From contig NC_085071.1 of NCBI RefSeq assembly GCF_963662255.1, positions 3,498,701 to 3,562,700 on the forward strand: a stretch of DNA of 64,000 nt, given 5' to 3'. The DNA comes from Cinclus cinclus. Taxonomy: Eukaryota > Chordata > Aves > Passeriformes > Cinclidae. This document shows positions 50,353 through 60,000 of this stretch, piece by piece. The notes under the pieces are model-generated. The model was given only the letters and a program-made list of their open reading frames with translations. It made no database searches and had not been told where the DNA came from. The position numbers and the translations under genes are program-made. The stretch's first letter is position 1. Each line of letters opens with the position of its first letter.

Positions 50353-51318
50353 GCTGGGGCGGGCACGGGGACACGGCCCCTCCGCGCGGCGCTGCTGCCC
50401 CCTGCCGGCCATCCCCGGTACTGCGGCTGTTCCGCCTCCACAGGGGAAAGCGAAGCGAACCGGACCGGACCGGACCGAACCGGACCGGACCGTTCTCACA
50501 CGCGGGGCTTTGTTTTCCCCTCCCGCTCCTCTCTCTGTGTTTTACAGTCGCAACAGAATCCACACATTCCAGGTTATGCAGATTCTGTGGATGCTCCCCT
50601 GAAAAATTCTCCCCAGTTATCTCTGCGACGGTAGGGACGTGTGAAGCTGCATTTAAGCATGTGAAACCATCGCGTTTCATCACTGAGAGGCTGGAAAAGC
50701 TCCAGAGTAGGTAGGGCCTGAGAAGATCTTTTTTCTCTTCCCTCCTTGCAGACCATGCGCTGATTGCTGGCAGCGACAGGGCGATGGAGAGATAAGGAAA
50801 GGAATGTTCACACGGAGGCTTCTCTGAACGTGCCTGGGCTGCTCCAGGACACTGGGGATGTGTCTGCACATCCCCCAGCCCTGGCAATGCAACCGACCTC
50901 AGGAAAACCCAGAGGACAAACTCTTGTCCCACTGATGGCTGCTGCATTGTCTCTCCTGCAGTTCAGTTTGAACTGAAGCAACGCTGGAGGAAAAGCACAC
51001 AAGGGAATAGTGCAAAGAGGAAAATGAGAGGGATTGGGGGATGTTGGGGAAGCAACTAGACAGTAATTCACTTTTAACCTGCTTGAAAAGACAGCTGAAA
51101 AAACGGAGCTCCACTCTCATGGGTTTGGACAGGTCCTGCTCAGCCCCACTGCTGACAATCCCAAAGTATCCTCCCCGTCCCTGGGCTGTGCTTAACCCAC
51201 CTCCCTAACATTCCACTATGACCTTGACCGTTCACTGATTGTTTATGGTACATCCTACCAGGACACTTAGGCAAATCTCATGGCTTCCCACTGTAAATAT
51301 CAAGAGAATAAACTCTGG
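50353..51318. other. Unique sequence between minisatellite and UTP11 3' end
   Basis: The first ~160 bp are still CpG-rich and include the pentamer array at 50456-50492. A polypyrimidine-AG (TGTGTTTTACAG) at about 50536-50547 precedes a short open stretch ending at a TAG near 50632. I cannot connect it to any exon or recognise its peptide, so I do not call a gene. Confidence 0.45.
50456..50492. repeat. (CGGAC)n pentamer repeat
   Basis: Seven tandem pentamers: CGGAC, with CGAAC variants at the first and fifth positions. It lies directly after the minisatellite's unique GC-rich flank. Confidence 0.9.
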
Positions 51319-51324
51319 TTTATT
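51319..51324 (-). terminator. UTP11: UTP11 polyadenylation signal (AATAAA on minus)
   Basis: TTTATT on + equals AATAAA on -, about 167 bp downstream of the UTP11 stop codon. It implies a short 3' UTR of roughly 190 nt. Other signals farther left cannot be excluded. Confidence 0.55.
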
Positions 51325-51490
51325 AATGAATTAATTAGATGAAACACACTGATGGCTACCACAGGCCCACAGTGATTTGTTTTAACAAAGTGCTGAGCTG
51401 CAGTCAAAAGCAGGCTGGCACCAGCCCTTCTCCAAGGGATATGGCTCCTCCTTTCTGAGCAAAGACTGTAACAGTTATTCAATGAAATTG

Positions 51491-51574
51491 CTAACGTTTC
51501 CGCTGAAACTTGAATTTGTAAATAGCTGGACCAGTCGCTGTTTCTTTCTTCACCTTTACTTTATGAGTTTTGTC
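51491..51574 (-). CDS. UTP11: UTP11 exon 8, coding part (residues 227-253 and stop)
   Basis: Acceptor TTTTTTCCAG; reads DKTHKVKVKKETATGPAIYK, then FKFQRKR and TAG at 51493-51491. It matches the length and basic end of the human protein. Confidence 0.95.
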   Translation of the reverse strand, partial: DKTHKVKVKKETATGPAIYKFKFQRKR

Positions 51575-54500
51575 CTGGAAAAAAGAACAAGTACAACATT
51601 TGCTGCCATGCAAGGAGAAAAACACCCTAGTGAATCAGAGAATCCCTGTCTGGGTCTGATCATAAAATAAAAATGGTCATTTTGCACTATTTAGGTGGGG
51701 ATTATCATTTTGCACACAAGCACCAGGGAACAGGAGTCCCACTGAGACAAGTAATTTCTGTGGTCATTTGGATTTTTAAGACCTTCTCATAACTTAGAGC
51801 AATGGTTCTCTGCTTCTGACCCCTAAAGACACTATTTTGGACTCCTTGTGAGTACCATTTTACAGCTGAGACTTTGTCCTTGGTGACAAGGTGAAACTTG
51901 GACTAACAGATATAATTTACTGGAATGCTTAATCTCCTTGCTTTTTCCATACTAAAAGAGGATTATTTATCTTGAGGAGTTATCTGGAGATGTCACTAAA
52001 AAAGCAGAAGAAACAAATACAACATATACAACACACATAGCACCAGACCTAATGACCTGAACAGAACAGACTTGGAGAACCAGAACCAAATCCCTCACCA
52101 GAAGATCTTTCCGTGTCTGGATTTTCTGTGAGATGACAAACATGGCCTTCTCTCTCTCGATGCGCTGCCTCAGGAGGTCATACTGGTTCTTTCTCTGCTG
52201 GGCTAATTTCTGGAAACAAGAAAAAAAAAGCTGTTTTAAGACAGAGATGAACAAGACACTATGGCTTAAATCCTCCAATTTTAATGTCGAATGCAAGAAA
52301 ACATTTGACTCCCTAATGTAAATCCACTTTGTCCAGAGAACGGAAAGCAAAAAAAAAAAAAAAAAAAAAGACACATGGACACAGAGACCCATTCCTGAAG
52401 TGCTCAGAGCCTGCAGAGGCCTCTCAAAATGCAACTTGTTGGGTCAAGTTTGTCTAATGAGAGTGGATAGCTTTCCCAGCACAGGAACAGTATTACTGCA
52501 GGTGTGATTTAAGTAATTAAGTTAAGGAGAACAGATCCCAACATGCTTAAAATATGACTCAGACATTTAGGGGAAAACTAGTCAGTCTACGACTCGTCCA
52601 ACTGCTTTACTGACAAGTCAAACTGAGACAGCTGGCAGGAGGAAAGGGACCACAGGGTGTTTATTATCTGACATCTGAGTCAGAAAAAACAGGTTAAGAA
52701 TCTACTAGTCGGCAATTTTAAGACAACTATTTTTACCTTACACACAACCAACTCATACTCAGAGGACTGTCCAACAGATCTGAACTACCCGAGCAGAATC
52801 TACAGCAGTAAAGCCAAGTACAGTTACTTCTACTGATACTAAAACATCAGAATGAAAGCTGATTGCATAAGAAATTCATGCTGAAGAATCGTGAAACAAT
52901 TCAAATTAGGAAAGCCAGGAAGTGAGACTATAGCTTAAATGGCATTGGGAAGGAAAGCAAGGAGATAAATCTCAAACCATTCTGGGCTCAGAACCAAGTA
53001 AGTTCAGGAACACTGCAACAGAGACATCTGTGTTGGAATAAGCTTCTTCCTACACATCTGATTCAGGGGTGCAAGGGGTTTTAGGGAAGTGTGAGGGGAG
53101 ACCTAACAGTGGATGCTGAAAAAAATTACACCTGAAACTGCAGCAGTCTAATGAAAAGATAGTCCATAGATATATGTTCCTCTATAGAGGAGAAATATCT
53201 CAGTTTTGCAGGGACACTCCCTAATCAGAGGTACACTACTTTTTTCTGGACTGAACATCACAACTTATGGTGGTCCACCCTCAGTGGACTGGGATGCAGA
53301 GAAAGAGTACTGCATGTTAGTCCAGGAAAAGATGTGACTGCAAGCTCCAGGCAGTCATTTGGTGATTAAGTGACATCCACTACTGCCTTGTGTCAATAAA
53401 AGTCTTAAGAAAACAATTACGTTCACCTCCACAGTGGTGCAATTAATCCTTTTTAGTGCTTGTCATATAAAAGATGAATAACTGTGTAGGACAACCAGCA
53501 GCAGTACCTTTAGGTGGGCAGGATCAGTAGGTCCCTTCACTGTCTCTCTTTGCAGTGTTGCAATGGTTGGTCTGTTGTACACTCTATCCACGAGCTCAGG
53601 AACGGTGTCCAGGTGAGCAGCAATATCAAACTCCCGAACTATACATAAAAAAAAATCAGGAATAAACTTCCATGGACTCCTTCGATAAGCAAACATTCCA
53701 AACTCGTTGCTACAGTCAGCAACAGAAGCCCCAGCGACACAGCTTCTACAGAAGTGGTGTCCCAGCTAGTAACCAAAAGGGCTTTCTAGAGCTCCTGAAT
53801 TTTCCTTCCTGAAAAAAAAAAAAAAAAGAGCATCTTTCTTTTCTTTATGGAGCGACAGGCCACATTAAGAGGTGACAGAACAAATTCACCCGGTTCCAAT
53901 CTCACCTTCCCGCTCCGTGTCCACGAAGAAGAGGTGCCGGCCCGGGCCGCTCCCCGCGGCGTCCAGCAGGTGGAGCTCTGCCTTCAGCCGCTCGATTTTC
54001 TGCGGAAAGTCCAAGTTTGGCCAAATTCGGAGCGAGTAAAATCAAAGTCTCCCCCGAGGACATTGCTGTCTGTTCCTCGAGGTTACAAAGAGCTGAACTC
54101 ATCCTTCCTTTTTTCATCTCTGAAAACACATCTAGTCTATATTTACCATGTGTCTTCACAACCTTTCCAGACAGAGGGTTACAGTGATTGCTGCTGTTAC
54201 CCATGCACACAAAACTGAGCCCTCAGGCAAAGGGGAATGATTACCATGGAACCACCAGCAAAAGCATGAAGGGAAGTTTAAAGCTGGCTTTGACCTTTTT
54301 ATCCCCAGTGAAAATTTGATTCTGTTTTGTGAATCAACATTAGAGCATACAACATCTTCAGAAGAGGATCATGTTTTTGTGGATTGCCAGCCTACCATAT
54401 TCCAACAACCCACTTCAGATTACTCTCCTCAGATGGCAGACCTTCTCCTAACTCCAACAGGAGTGTAGCCAGGTGCAGTTAGTCACTTCTCTCAAATAAC

Positions 54501-56398
54501 AAGTGTTTTCCCCTGTAGTCAGCACTGGTGAGGCTGCACCTTTAGTGTGTCCAGCTCCAGGCCCCTCAATTTAGGAAGGACATTGAGATGCTCAAATGTG
54601 TCCAGAGAAGGGCAGCAAGGCTGGTGAAGGGTCTGGAATACAAACCCTATGAAGAATGCCTGAGGGAGCTGTTTAACCAGGAGTAAAGCAGGCTCAGGGG
54701 AGACCTGATCACTCTCCAGCTACCTAAAAGGTGGCTGTAGCCAGGTGGGGGTCAGTCTCTTCTCCCAGGCAACCACTGACAGAATGAGAGGATCACATCC
54801 TTAAGCTGCACCAGGGGAAGTTTAGGCTGGACTGAACACTAGGAAAAATTCTCTGGGCACTTGAATGAGCCACCCAGGGAGGTGGAGGAGTCACCATCCC
54901 TGAAGTGTTTAAATAAATACTGTATGTGATGCTCAGTGCCATGGTCTGGTTGACAAAGTGGTGTTAGACCATTGGTTGAACTTGATGATCTCAAAGGTCT
55001 TTTCCAACATAGTTAATTATCTGCTTCTGAGACAGGACAAGATAAAACAGCCTTAAACTATGCTGGGGGAGGTGCAAGTTTGGTATTAGGAAAAATTTCT
55101 TCCCTGAGAGTAGTCAAGCATTAGAAAAGGTTGCCCAGAGAAATGGTGGAGTCACCATCCCTGCACGTGCTCTAAAGGCATGTGGCTGTGACATCTGGGG
55201 ACACACAGGTGGTGGCTGGGTGAACAGCTGGACTTCATGATCTGAGAGCCCCCTTTCAACCTTAGGCATTTCATGATTTATCTATGAACATAATAACCAG
55301 AAATACACGTTTAAGTTCTTGAAATTTATGTAAAAATCCGATAATAATGCACAGTGTCACTTTTGATAATCACCACATCTTTAGGCTCTATATCCAGCAG
55401 TCCACTGACACTTCCATTGTCCTTTCCAGCACTGTACAAATCAGACTTCACTGAACAAACACAATAGCCAGCAGCAACAGTAAGAACAACACAGAAAAAC
55501 CCAATTCTGAGTAAACTGGAAAACACTAAAAATGTGAGTTATTACCTTGGCTTCTGAAACTCTTTTCATTTCTATGTATTTAATATCCTGTGTCCTCATC
55601 AGCTTGACCTGCTCCGGGGTAATTTCATCCTTTGGCTGTTTTATTACATGGACTCCATCCTACAACCAGACAAACACAACACTTACAGACAGCCCATCCC
55701 ACCTGGAGAGCACTGTGGGGCCTACTAACAGCAGCACTGTGTCCCTTGTCCCTCATTTTCTTCAAAGCCTTCTACAGGCATCAAAACAATTTTTCTCATT
55801 TATCTAGTAAGTCATAAATTTTAATCAAGACAAGGTAGGGGGAAGAAAACATTGCTTAGAGCAACGAAGTGTAATCCTGCATGAAGGCAATGGAGGTTCT
55901 CACCTTGACCTCCGCGCGTATCATTTTGAAGTAGAACTCATCGGGGTTCTTGTCCAGCGCTTTCTTCTGCAGCGCCCTGAGAGCATTCTGCTTCTTGTGG
56001 TAGTCACTGGGGAGGATAAAACCAACAATCACGAGCTGCTCAACAGCTTCTCCGTGCTCAGCCCCGCTGAGGCGCCGAGTCTTTGCCAGCGGGGCTCAGA
56101 GCTCGGAGACAGCGCAGGGAAACCCTCGGGGAGACCCACGCAGCACCGCACTCACTGGGCTCGGAGCCGATAGTCCTTCTTCTTCTCCAGCAAGCCCAGC
56201 TTCGTCCGGGCGGCGGGCTACGGGAAAGACAGGGAGCGTGAAGGGGAGAGAGCACGGGGAGAGAGCGCGGAGGGCCCGGGGGGGAGGGAGCGCGGAGGGC
56301 TCCGCTGGGGTCCCGGCCCGGCCCAGAACACCGACCTGGCTCCGCTCGCGGTGCGGGCGCTGCCGCGCCTTGGCGGCTTTCCTGAAGGCGGCCGACAT
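51491..56398 (-). CDS. UTP11: UTP11 small subunit processome component (8 exons, complete)
   Basis: Joined on the minus strand from 56336-56398, 56156-56217, 55904-56006, 55546-55659, 53906-53999, 53508-53638, 52099-52209 and 51491-51574. All seven introns have GT-AG ends. The sum is 762 nt, 253 codons plus TAG, equal to the human protein. Landmarks are FRKAAK and HRERSQ at the N-terminus, LGLLEKKKDY, KNPDEFYFKM, TPEQVKLMRTQD, KYIEMKRV, PELVDRVYNRP, QRIEREKAMFVISQKIQTRK and a basic end PAIYKFKFQRKR. UTP11 is a nucleolar protein of the U3-containing small-subunit processome, needed for early 18S rRNA processing. It is highly basic with long helical stretches and has no enzymatic domain. The gene is compact (4.9 kb). 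Intron 4 carries two CR1 fragments. It is convergent with POU3F1 and divergent from the putative FHL3. Confidence 0.97.
52099..52209 (-). CDS. UTP11: UTP11 exon 7 (residues 190-226)
   Basis: Acceptor TTGTTTCCAG; reads KLAQQRKNQYDLLRQRIERE, then KAMFVISQKIQTRKDLL. Donor CTG|GTGAGG, phase 0. Confidence 0.95.
52349..52369. repeat. A21 homopolymer in UTP11 intron 6
   Basis: Uninterrupted A run on +, so T21 in the sense of UTP11, about 140 bp upstream of the exon 7 acceptor. No retrocopy adjoins it. Confidence 0.9.
53508..53638 (-). CDS. UTP11: UTP11 exon 6 (residues 146-189)
   Basis: Acceptor TATGTATAG; completes a Val codon, then REFDIAAHLDTVPELVDRVY, NRPTIATLQ and TDPAHLK. Donor AAG|GTACTG, phase 0. 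Confidence 0.95.
53906..53999 (-). CDS. UTP11: UTP11 exon 5 (residues 115-146 in part)
   Basis: Acceptor TTTCCGCAG; reads KIERLKAELHLLD, then a Gly/Pro-rich AAGSGPGRH segment, LFFVDTERE. Donor GAAG|GTGAGA, one base into codon 146. This exon is strikingly GC-rich compared with the other internal exons and its introns. Confidence 0.95.
54505..55025 (+). mobile_element. CR1-family LINE, 3' fragment
   Basis: Sense-oriented CR1 3' part. It has GTGTCCAGCTCCAGGCCCCT, AGAGAAGGGCAGCAAGGCTGG, CAGGCTCAGGGGAGACCTGA and CACTAGGAAAAATTC. The 3' end is TTGAACTTGATGATCTCAAA then GGTCTTTTCCAAC. It is 5'-truncated and coding-dead. It sits in UTP11 intron 4, antisense to that gene. Confidence 0.92.
55029..55280 (+). 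mobile_element. Second, shorter CR1-family 3' fragment
   Basis: It immediately follows the previous element in the same orientation. It has GACAGGACAAGATAAAACAG, TTGGTATTAGGAAAAATTTC, TTCCCTGAGAGTAGTCAAGC and a 3' end with GCTGGACTTCATGATCTGAG and CCTTTCAACC. It ends near TTTCATGATTTATCTATG, a decayed CR1 terminal repeat. Confidence 0.85.
55546..55659 (-). CDS. UTP11: UTP11 exon 4 (residues 77-114)
   Basis: Acceptor GGTTGTAG; reads DGVHVIKQPKDEITPEQ, KLMRTQDIKYIEMKRVSEAK. Donor AAG|GTAATA, phase 0. Confidence 0.95.
55904..56006 (-). CDS. UTP11: UTP11 exon 3 (residues 42-76)
   Basis: Acceptor CTCCCCAG; completes codon 42 as His, then DYHKKQ, ALRALQKKAL and KNPDEFYFKM. Donor AAG|GTGAGA, phase 0. 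Confidence 0.95.
56156..56217 (-). CDS. UTP11: UTP11 exon 2 (residues 22-42 in part)
   Basis: Acceptor TTTCCCGTAG after a pyrimidine tract; reads PAARTKLGLLEKKKDYRLRA. It ends two bases into codon 42 at a GTGAGT donor. Intron 1 is only 118 bp. Confidence 0.95.
56336..56398 (-). CDS. UTP11: UTP11 exon 1, coding part (residues 1-21)
   Basis: ATG at 56396-56398 in CAGCCATGTCG; reads MSAAFRKAAKARQRPHRERS then Q. Phase-0 donor CAG|GTCGGTG. The start fits the human N-terminus MAAAFRKAAK. Confidence 0.95.
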
Positions 56399-56919
56399 GG
56401 CTGCGATGGCGGCGGCCGCTCGGAGCGCCGGGCCCGGGAACGCGCTTCCACACGCGGGGCGCGCGCCGGAACAGGCGGGGCCTGGGGTCAGGAGTCAGAG
56501 GCCGCGCGCCCCCGCCAGGAGGCGCCGTGTCCATGGCGACGGCCGGAACGCGCGCGCGGCCCCGAGCGCGGCCCCGCGGGGACCCCCGGGCACACCCCCG
56601 GGCGGGTCCGGCCGCCGCCGGGCCGAGCCCCACGGGCCGAACCCCACGGGCCGAGCGCCGCCGCCGCCGCCCACAGCCCTCCCGCGGAGCTCCCGTTCCC
56701 GCCCGCGGGAGGCGAAGCGGCGGAGCCGCCGCCCCGAGACGGGACTCATCCCGCTGCCGGCCGCACGGGGAGCCTCGCGGGCGGTACCGGCCCGCTCCCC
56801 CCGCTGCCGGTGGCGGCGGCGCGGCGCCTCCCGGCTCCCGGGCGCGGTGCTGGGCGGGCACGGGCAGGGCCGGCCCCGGGCCGCCCTCGGCCCCGCCCCG
56901 GGCCGGGCTCCGCACTCGC

Positions 56920-57004
56920 GGCTGGGGAGCAGCGCCGAGCTGAGCCGGGTCTGCCCAGAGCCGGGGCACCGAGAGCGGCAGCGCAGCCCGGGGACGCCGA
57001 CCAG
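56920..57004 (+). other. FHL3: Putative non-coding first exon, probably FHL3
   Basis: GC-rich sequence ending in GCCGACCAG|GTGGGT, a good donor at 57004/57005, inside the shared CpG island and about 520 bp from the UTP11 start codon. Mammals have FHL3 divergent from UTP11 on its far side from POU3F1. FHL genes have non-coding first exons followed by long introns. No FHL3 coding exon (LIM-domain cysteine pattern starting near its Met) is visible to the end of the window. The left end of the exon is unknown and the assignment rests on synteny. Confidence 0.4.
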
Positions 57005-57007
57005 GTG

Positions 57008-57066
57008 GGTCGGGTCGGGCCGGGCCGGGCCGGGCCGGGCCGGGCCGGGCCGGGCCGGGCCGGGGG
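57008..57066 (+). repeat. (CGGGC)n pentamer repeat, G-quadruplex-prone
   Basis: Two GGGTC-type units lead into about ten perfect CGGGC units, ending in CGGGGGAGGG. It begins 3-4 bp after the putative FHL3 exon 1 donor. GGG tracts every five bases on + favour G-quadruplex formation. Confidence 0.92.
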
Positions 57067-60000
57067 AGGGAATCGCCGCTCGCTGTGGCCCCGCAGCCCT
57101 GGGCGGGTCGGGCGGTGGCGGGGGTGCCGTGAGGGGCTGGGGGGAAGGCGCCGTGTCCCCGGTGCCGTCCGGGGTCGGGGCATTTCCCGGGACCGTGCCG
57201 GGGCCGCGGTGGCGGTACGGGGACGTCGCTTGCCGGAGAGCTGTGCTCCGGCTGCACGATGTACTCCGCTTTTCCAAAGGAGAAAAACCACAGCCTTTTG
57301 GGCCGTGCCCCTTTGCCAGACTGCGGAGTTGAGAGCTTGAGCAGTGTTTCATGAAGAGAGTACGGAGACTTTACCCGACCAGCAGACCCGGGAGTAAACT
57401 ATAACCAAATGCTCGAATGTAGCACAGGAAAATTTTCAACACATCTGGAGTGATTGCTGTTTTTCCAGAGAATCCCAGGGTGGCTATGGGAGAAGACTCT
57501 AAGCCTTGCTTTGTGTTTGTGTGTTAGACAAAGACTTGGAAGTCACGGTTTGGATCTCACATTAAAAACTAGCGCAGGATCTTTGCAATTTTTTTTCTCC
57601 TCAACACGGTTATGTTTCAGATTTTGCTCTCTTACAGGTAACTTTTTACTGTTTTCTTTATCTGTTTCCAGTTCTGTACTGTGGTTACTTTAACCGATGA
57701 CACTTTCCTGAGAACTCCTGGGGATGTTGGATACACTTTCCAGTTAGCCTGGGTGAAGCATGGTAGTAAGATTTTTTCTCCGCAGATTTGCAGCGCCAAC
57801 AGATGGCATGTGCCAGGGTTATGTACCTTCACGTGGCAGGATTTGATACTGAGGTCTCTTTACTTAAATCTGAACATGCTATGTTCAGTGTTTCCCACAT
57901 TTAAAAACAATAAAGGAATCTTTCCAAAGTAGAAAACCTATTCCTAGGAGCAGAGGAAAGGATGAAGCTGTGGTGGATGCAGCATGCTGGTGGCAGCACA
58001 GGCCTCTAGGGAAGAGTGTAGGGACATTCCTTTTACTTTTTTGACTCCTCTACCAAGCATTGGAAATCTGTGGCTCTCCTAGCTGCCCGGGTGTTGAAAC
58101 CACCTTATTTCCTTGATTTGCTTTGTCAATATGTGGTTTGATTTCATGATAGGCAGAGAGGGAAAAGGAAGTCTGACATTTCTCCTATCTTATTTTTGTG
58201 CCACCCTCTTTCCTCTTCCTAATATGGAGACTGTATTGTTCCCTTGCTTTTCTTGCTGACCACTTCCTTTGAGGCATGGAATTGTTAGTTACCAACTCAG
58301 TCTTACCCAGCTTAGTCTGTAATTTTATACACTTTTGAAATGGTGGTGTAGCATAGGAGACAAAAATATACGTGATATGGTTAGTTGTGGGCACTAATTA
58401 TAGCAGATGCTCTACAGCAAAAAGGTATGTTTTGGAATATGAACTCCATAAACCTGTGCATAGGGAGTGGTGGGACACACTGAAGGCAGGGCAGCATTTA
58501 GAAACAGCCAGAATTCCCTAGCAGGAGGCCCTGTGAACTGTTCCATGATCTCAGCTTCTGGAGCATCCCTGTCTCTCTGTCTTGAATTTTTTGGGGTAAA
58601 ATCTGTCCTTTTCCCCTGCCTGCAGAACAGCATCTGAAGAGCTGAGTGGTGAGTAGAGAGCTGTAGGTCAGTGTGGTTGGGAGGACAGGAGGTCACTGCT
58701 GTTCCAGCAGCACATCTGCCCTCAGCTCAGCTCCTGGTTTGCACTGTGGTTTCTTCTAGGGCAAGTGCTGGAACAGCCCTTCTGTCCCAGAACATAGCTG
58801 GCAGTAGGATAGCTCAACTTTCCCAGGTCATCCTGGGGAGTAAAAGCAGGAGTCTCTTTCCTCTGCTGTCATCATGGTCCCCTTGATGGCACACATTTTT
58901 TGTTCTGTAGTGTACCAGTCTTGTATGATTGTAGGCAGTATTCACTGGTTGTCAATTGATTTCTGAGGGGTATGACTTTAGCCATATTCTTTTCTGGTTT
59001 TGGACATAGCAGCTTCAAGACTGAGGTGAACCCTTAACTGATGGAGCCAGAAAAAACTTCCCTGTAGGCAGGTTACCAAAATTCCCAGTGTGCCAACTTT
59101 GGAAGCACTGGCTTCTGTTCCCAGTCAGGACTTGCTTGCTCTATTGCTTGCCTGATGAGGTAAGATGCTTTCTGCTGTGTTCCTAATTGCGGCTGAGTTT
59201 CTGCTGTTACACAGTTGACTGGTGTTTGAAATGCCAGCAGAAAGGTGGAAAAAATTGATTACTCTCAATGCCCAAAGTGTTCCTAACACCCTCTCCCTTA
59301 AAAAGGACTTTTGTGGTAATTGCAGCACTGATGCACAAGATTGTCTTGGTAGTGCACCAGGATCCTCATGGATGTCTGTAGGATTTTTGCTGCCTGTTGC
59401 TTACATGAGGCTGTGCTTGATGAGCCACAGTTGCAGCAGTAACCTCAGGAGAAAGACATGAGTTGAGCCTTGTCATTCTGCTTCACCTTTTGTGTGATAA
59501 AGAAGTACTGAGAAAGCTGAGGTCTGGGTGCTCTGAATTAAAGCCAAACCTCTTAACTGTACAACAGCTCCATAATTCTTTTTAATTGCTCAAGTAAGAA
59601 ATCATTTCTCCTCTGGTGTTCAGTGTTCAGTGTCCCTGGTTGACACGTGCTGTTCTTGGATTGCCTGTGCCCAGATGCTCTGGCAGGAAGGTGCTGCCAA
59701 CGATGTTTGCAGTTTTGCTCAGAGTGCAAGTGACTCATTCTTTAGGGGACTTTGACTGCTTCTGCTGAAATAGGTGCAATTTCTATGATCAAACTGGAAA
59801 AATTCAGAGATAACTTCATAGTGTTTTGCCTCAGTGATGTAATCAAAATCAATTTAAGCATTTTTCTCAGGTAGGTATTTTTTTCTCAAAGGAGGGGATA
59901 GCTATAACCCTAAATACCAGCTGTACCTAGGAAAGGGAGAAGACCAGTTGTTAGGGGACAGAGAAGCTTTACCAGTAGTATTTAATCTTCAGAATACTAC

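Larger units (their letters stand above)
56100..57250. promoter_or_regulatory. CpG island and divergent UTP11/putative FHL3 promoter
   Basis: About 1.1 kb of dense CpG spans UTP11 exons 1-2 and the region to the right. Just upstream of the UTP11 ATG, + strand GATGGCGGC at 56405-56413 fits YY1 at the start of a ribosome-biogenesis gene. A CCGGAA word near 56465 fits ETS/GABP. A run of GC boxes and CCCGCCC words follows. Divergent arrangement is inferred from the exon-like sequence at 56.92-57.00 kb. Confidence 0.65.

Noticed and set aside
50536..50634. Exon-like stretch after TGTGTTTTACAG
   Set aside because: Good acceptor, but the short peptide ends at a stop after about 28 codons and joins to nothing identifiable.
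49116..50947. Very long open frames on both strands (up to 532 codons) with repeated Pro/Arg/Cys/Val peptides
   Set aside because: They run through the stop-free minisatellite whose units are multiples of three; no start context, splice sites or domain support them.
51491..51574. Apparent frameshift near the end of UTP11 exon 8
   Set aside because: A first reading misplaced one base. Recounting gives an uninterrupted frame ending KFKFQRKR and TAG, the same length as human.
56520..56545. RFX X-box-like GTGTCCATGGCGAC
   Set aside because: Two mismatches to the consensus; too weak in GC-rich DNA.
56058..57352. Long Arg/Pro/Gly-rich frames on both strands of the 56-57 kb CpG island
   Set aside because: Explained by stop-poor CpG-island DNA and the CGGGC array. 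Only the first 63 bp of the minus-strand exon 1 frame are genuine UTP11.
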